From Bacteroidales bacterium (GTDB taxonomy: Bacteria > Bacteroidota > Bacteroidia > Bacteroidales > B39-G9): 9,256 nt of DNA. Positions within the stretch are counted from its first letter, which is position 1, and each line of letters starts with the position of its first letter. The DNA lies in assembly GCA_023145555.1 (NCBI GenBank), contig JAGLDO010000043.1, forward strand, positions 1 through 9,256, read 5' to 3'. This document shows, one piece after another, positions 7,803-9,256 of the stretch. The notes under the pieces are model-generated. The model was not told the DNA's origin. It made no database searches and saw only the letters and a list, made by a program, of their open reading frames with translations. The position numbers and the translations under genes are program-made.

Positions 7803-7837
7803 ACGTAATTGTGTTTATATAATCGTTAGCGGTAAAA

Positions 7838-7879
7838 TGTCCAGAAAACCGCATCAAATAAATAAGCGGAATCTGGACA
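7838..7879 (-). terminator. Strong hairpin downstream of the anti-sigma gene
   Basis: TGTCCAGA (7838-7845) and TCTGGACA (7872-7879) are a perfect 8-bp inverted repeat. Inside it, CCGC (7849-7852) pairs with GCGG (7866-7869) after a small internal loop, leaving a 13-base terminal loop. On the minus strand it begins 8 bases after the stop at 7888 and is followed by ATTTTACC, so it fits an intrinsic terminator for the sigma/anti-sigma operon. It is far more GC-rich than its surroundings. It also sits 5 bases inside the cassette-like left boundary and could insulate it from readthrough. Confidence 0.6.
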
Positions 7880-7887
7880 ACGAAAAA

Positions 7888-8529
7888 TCAGATATTGGAA
7901 TTTAATTCATCGATAGAATTATTTAAATCTGTTATGATTCCAGAAAACCTTTTATTAAAGTAATATTTTCCGATAAATGGTAATGAAACAAGATAGCCGA
8001 TTGAGAAAATTAAAACATAACCTTGTAGACTATTAATATTAAAATTTGAAAAATCTGTCTTATCATTGATTAATATATTTGCAAAAACAGTTAATAATGA
8101 CAATGATACATATATTATCAAAGATTCCTTAGTTGATATTTTTTCAAACTTTGTTTTGACCTTATTCAACGAATCGAGAATTGAAGATGTGTTATAAGAG
8201 AAATTGAGTAATTTTAATTTAGAATTTATGCTTACAGCTTTAAGTGCATAATAACTTATTACTAATACTAAGAAAGCATAACCTTGTATAGGTAAACTAT
8301 GACTTCTATTATTCAAATAAAGTGTAGCAAAAATTGTGATAACAAGCACAAGAATAGCAGTTGCGATATTTGTTAAATAATCAAATCTTAGTTTTTTTGA
8401 TAATTTTTCGATTGTTTTACTACTTTTTAACTTAATGATTCGCTCAATATTTTCTTTAGCAATACTTTTGTCAATGAGATTTTCACTTGATAATGTTTGC
8501 CATATTTTTTTTAGTTCATTTGTTTCCAT
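7888..8529 (-). CDS. Four-helix membrane protein, probable anti-sigma partner
   Basis: The 213-residue protein starts at the ATG at 8529; a TTG two codons upstream is less likely. The first 50 residues are charged and helical (ETNELKKIWQ, then a Lys-rich stretch to about 47) and would face the cytoplasm. Four transmembrane segments follow at about 53-72, 81-99, 136-154 and 168-190, with a coiled, charged loop at 100-135. This layout, a cytosolic helical N-terminus plus four helices encoded directly behind an ECF sigma factor, recurs in Bacteroidota. It suggests that the N-terminus sequesters the sigma factor until a membrane signal is sensed. The start overlaps the end of the sigma gene by 14 bases, so the two are made together. 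It lacks a zinc-binding HxxxCxxC anti-sigma motif, and the anti-sigma role is inferred from context. Confidence 0.75.
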   Translation of the reverse strand: METNELKKIWQTLSSENLIDKSIAKENIERIIKLKSSKTIEKLSKKLRFDYLTNIATAILVLVITIFATLYLNNRSHSLPIQGYAFLVLVISYYALKAVSINSKLKLLNFSYNTSSILDSLNKVKTKFEKISTKESLIIYVSLSLLTVFANILINDKTDFSNFNINSLQGYVLIFSIGYLVSLPFIGKYYFNKRFSGIITDLNNSIDELNSNI

Positions 8530-9004
8530 TTTCAATAGATTTTAAAATTAATGACTTAATTCTATTTATTTTAACACCAGTGTTGCTTTCTGATATACCC
8601 ATGATTTCAGCAATTTCTTTATAGCTGAATTCATCGAGATATAGAGTTATTATAGCTTTATCAATATCAGACAATGTATTTATTGCTTGATAAAGCTTTT
8701 CTTGATTCTCGCTTAATTCACTTTTAGAATCCGAGATTGTTATGAAATCATGATACTCGTATTTTACAAATTCGGGTTGTGTTTTTTCTTTTCTAATTAT
8801 GTCAATTGCTGCATTTAAACAAACACGATACATCCATGTTGAGAATTTTGACTGATTATTAAAACTTGGAAAAGCTTTCCATAATTGGATAATTAGTTCT
8901 TGCTTATAGTCTTTTTTATCAGTACGAGTATTAAAATACAAACTGCAAATTTTGTGAACTATACCTTGATTCTGATATAATAACTCTGTAAATTCTTTTT
9001 CCAT
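8516..9004 (-). CDS. ECF-type RNA polymerase sigma factor
   Basis: The 162-residue sigma-70 family protein has two domains. Region 2 spans about residues 8-73, with the core-binding and -10-recognition stretch around YKQELIIQLWKAF and then FSTWMYRVCLNAAIDIIRK. Region 4 spans about 103-155 with a helix-turn-helix at 127-147 (FSYKEIAEIMGIS, then VKINRIK). A short acidic linker separates them and region 3 is absent, as in ECF sigma factors. The chosen start is the ATG at 9004; the frame also has a TTG at 9019, but MEKEFTELLYQN is the usual beginning for these proteins. It leads a two-gene minus-strand operon with the overlapping membrane protein. The upstream 100 bases hold its promoter, which might be self-recognised, but no target motif can be assigned from one site. 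Confidence 0.93.
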   Translation of the reverse strand: MEKEFTELLYQNQGIVHKICSLYFNTRTDKKDYKQELIIQLWKAFPSFNNQSKFSTWMYRVCLNAAIDIIRKEKTQPEFVKYEYHDFITISDSKSELSENQEKLYQAINTLSDIDKAIITLYLDEFSYKEIAEIMGISESNTGVKINRIKSLILKSIENGNK

Positions 9005-9104
9005 AATAAATTGATTCAATTTTGTCCTATAAGACGAAAATAAAAAAGGATTTCTTACAAGATACAGAAAAATGTTTTATAAAATTGTGGGTGAAAAACA
9101 TTCA
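9005..9104 (-). promoter_or_regulatory. Leader and presumed promoter region of the sigma/anti-sigma operon
   Basis: This non-coding stretch lies between the sigma factor start and the attC-like palindrome, so any private promoter of the operon must lie here or in the palindrome. On the minus strand, TATTTTCG (complement of 9030-9037) resembles the Bacteroidota -7 element TAnnTTTG with one mismatch. A TTG about 15 bases upstream of it is closer than the usual spacing of about 19. I do not consider the match decisive. Confidence 0.3.
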
Positions 9105-9239
9105 ACCGCTAACATCGGGTCATAAAACATGCGGGTTTTTGGTGGTTTGCGAGCTTTTTACTATCTTCAAACTTTATTAACGGGTGATAATGAAACAGGG
9201 CGAAAACCCGCACGATTTCATACCCGAAGAACGTTGGGT
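9105..9239. repeat. Large attC-like palindromic recombination site
   Basis: The site reads as nested arms. The outer left arm is ACCGCTAAC (9105-9113). TCGGGT (9115-9120) pairs with ACCCGA (9222-9227). GCGGGTTTT (9131-9139) pairs perfectly with AAAACCCGC (9203-9211). The spacing between the two inner pairs is 10 bases on both sides. Over 25 positions the arms match at 20. A 63-base variable centre (9140-9202) separates them. The right end is GTTGGGT (9233-9239), a perfect GTTRRRY core. Length, order and imperfect symmetry resemble long attC sites such as Vibrio repeats. The left core lacks the exact RYYYAAC form. A bidirectional terminator is an alternative for the inner stem alone, but it would not explain the outer arms. 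Confidence 0.55.
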
Positions 9240-9256
9240 GCAATCAAAAACAAAAG

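Larger units (their letters stand above)
7826..9233. mobile_element. Putative integron-type gene cassette carrying a sigma/anti-sigma pair
   Basis: An inserted integron cassette starts with the TTRRRY half of its own attC and ends at the G of the next GTT core. Here TTAGCGGT at 7826-7833 is the exact complement of ACCGCTAA at 9105-9112, the left arm of the palindrome at the other end. The right end is G at 9233 within GTTGGGT (9233-9239), which fits GTTRRRY. The complementarity extends to 14 of 16 positions (7825-7840 against 9098-9113). The 1408-bp unit holds two minus-strand genes and their likely terminator. The left core, GTTAGCG, deviates from GTTRRRY at its last two bases, and no integrase gene is in the window. 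The alternative is a transposon-like unit with short inverted ends; ATC at 7822-7824 might be seen repeated at 9114-9116. Confidence 0.5.

Noticed and set aside
7799..7818. ATAAAC/GTTTAT hairpin as an operon terminator or upstream attC
   Set aside because: A six-pair AT-rich stem is too weak for either, and it lacks the nested arms seen at 9105-9239.

Overview
The window looks like chromosomal DNA from an AT-rich member of the Bacteroidota, possibly a Bacteroidales or Marinilabiliales-like environmental lineage (inference). The signs are A-rich leaders without clear Shine-Dalgarno sequences before most starts, a signal peptide fragment ending in Lys-Ala-Gln, a LolA-like protein of a type common in this phylum, and an ECF sigma factor paired with a four-helix membrane protein.

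Left part (1-2218). A complete radical SAM protein (104-1525) is followed by two small hairpins. Then comes a broken outer-membrane lipoprotein-sorting (LolA-like) gene (1616-2218), which lacks its N-terminus and carries one in-frame TAG.

Middle part (2235-7629). Eight tightly packed + strand genes, several with overlapping stops and starts, form one or two operons. They encode an extended SDR dehydrogenase/epimerase, a patatin-like lipase, a family 2 glycosyltransferase, a LysE-like membrane protein, two more tandem family 2 glycosyltransferases and a polytopic membrane protein of unknown function. The only sizeable gap is 71 bp (5452-5522). The content suggests modification or glycosylation of a lipid or envelope molecule, but the substrate cannot be read from sequence. 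The set ends with the stub of an exported protein (7617-7802): an ATG-less signal peptide and about 35 mature residues, then a stop.

Right part (7825-9256). This is the most interesting region. It has the layout of an integron gene cassette. GTTAGCGGT at 7825-7833 is exactly complementary to ACCGCTAAC at 9105-9113. The latter opens a long imperfect palindrome (9105-9239) resembling a large attC site and ending in GTTGGGT, which fits the GTTRRRY core. Between these lie a minus-strand ECF sigma factor and a probable membrane anti-sigma partner, followed by a strong hairpin that could serve as their terminator. If correct, this is a mobile cassette of about 1.4 kb carrying a complete transcriptional switch in reverse orientation, joined 23 bp after the end of a decayed exported-protein gene. 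No integrase gene is visible in the window.
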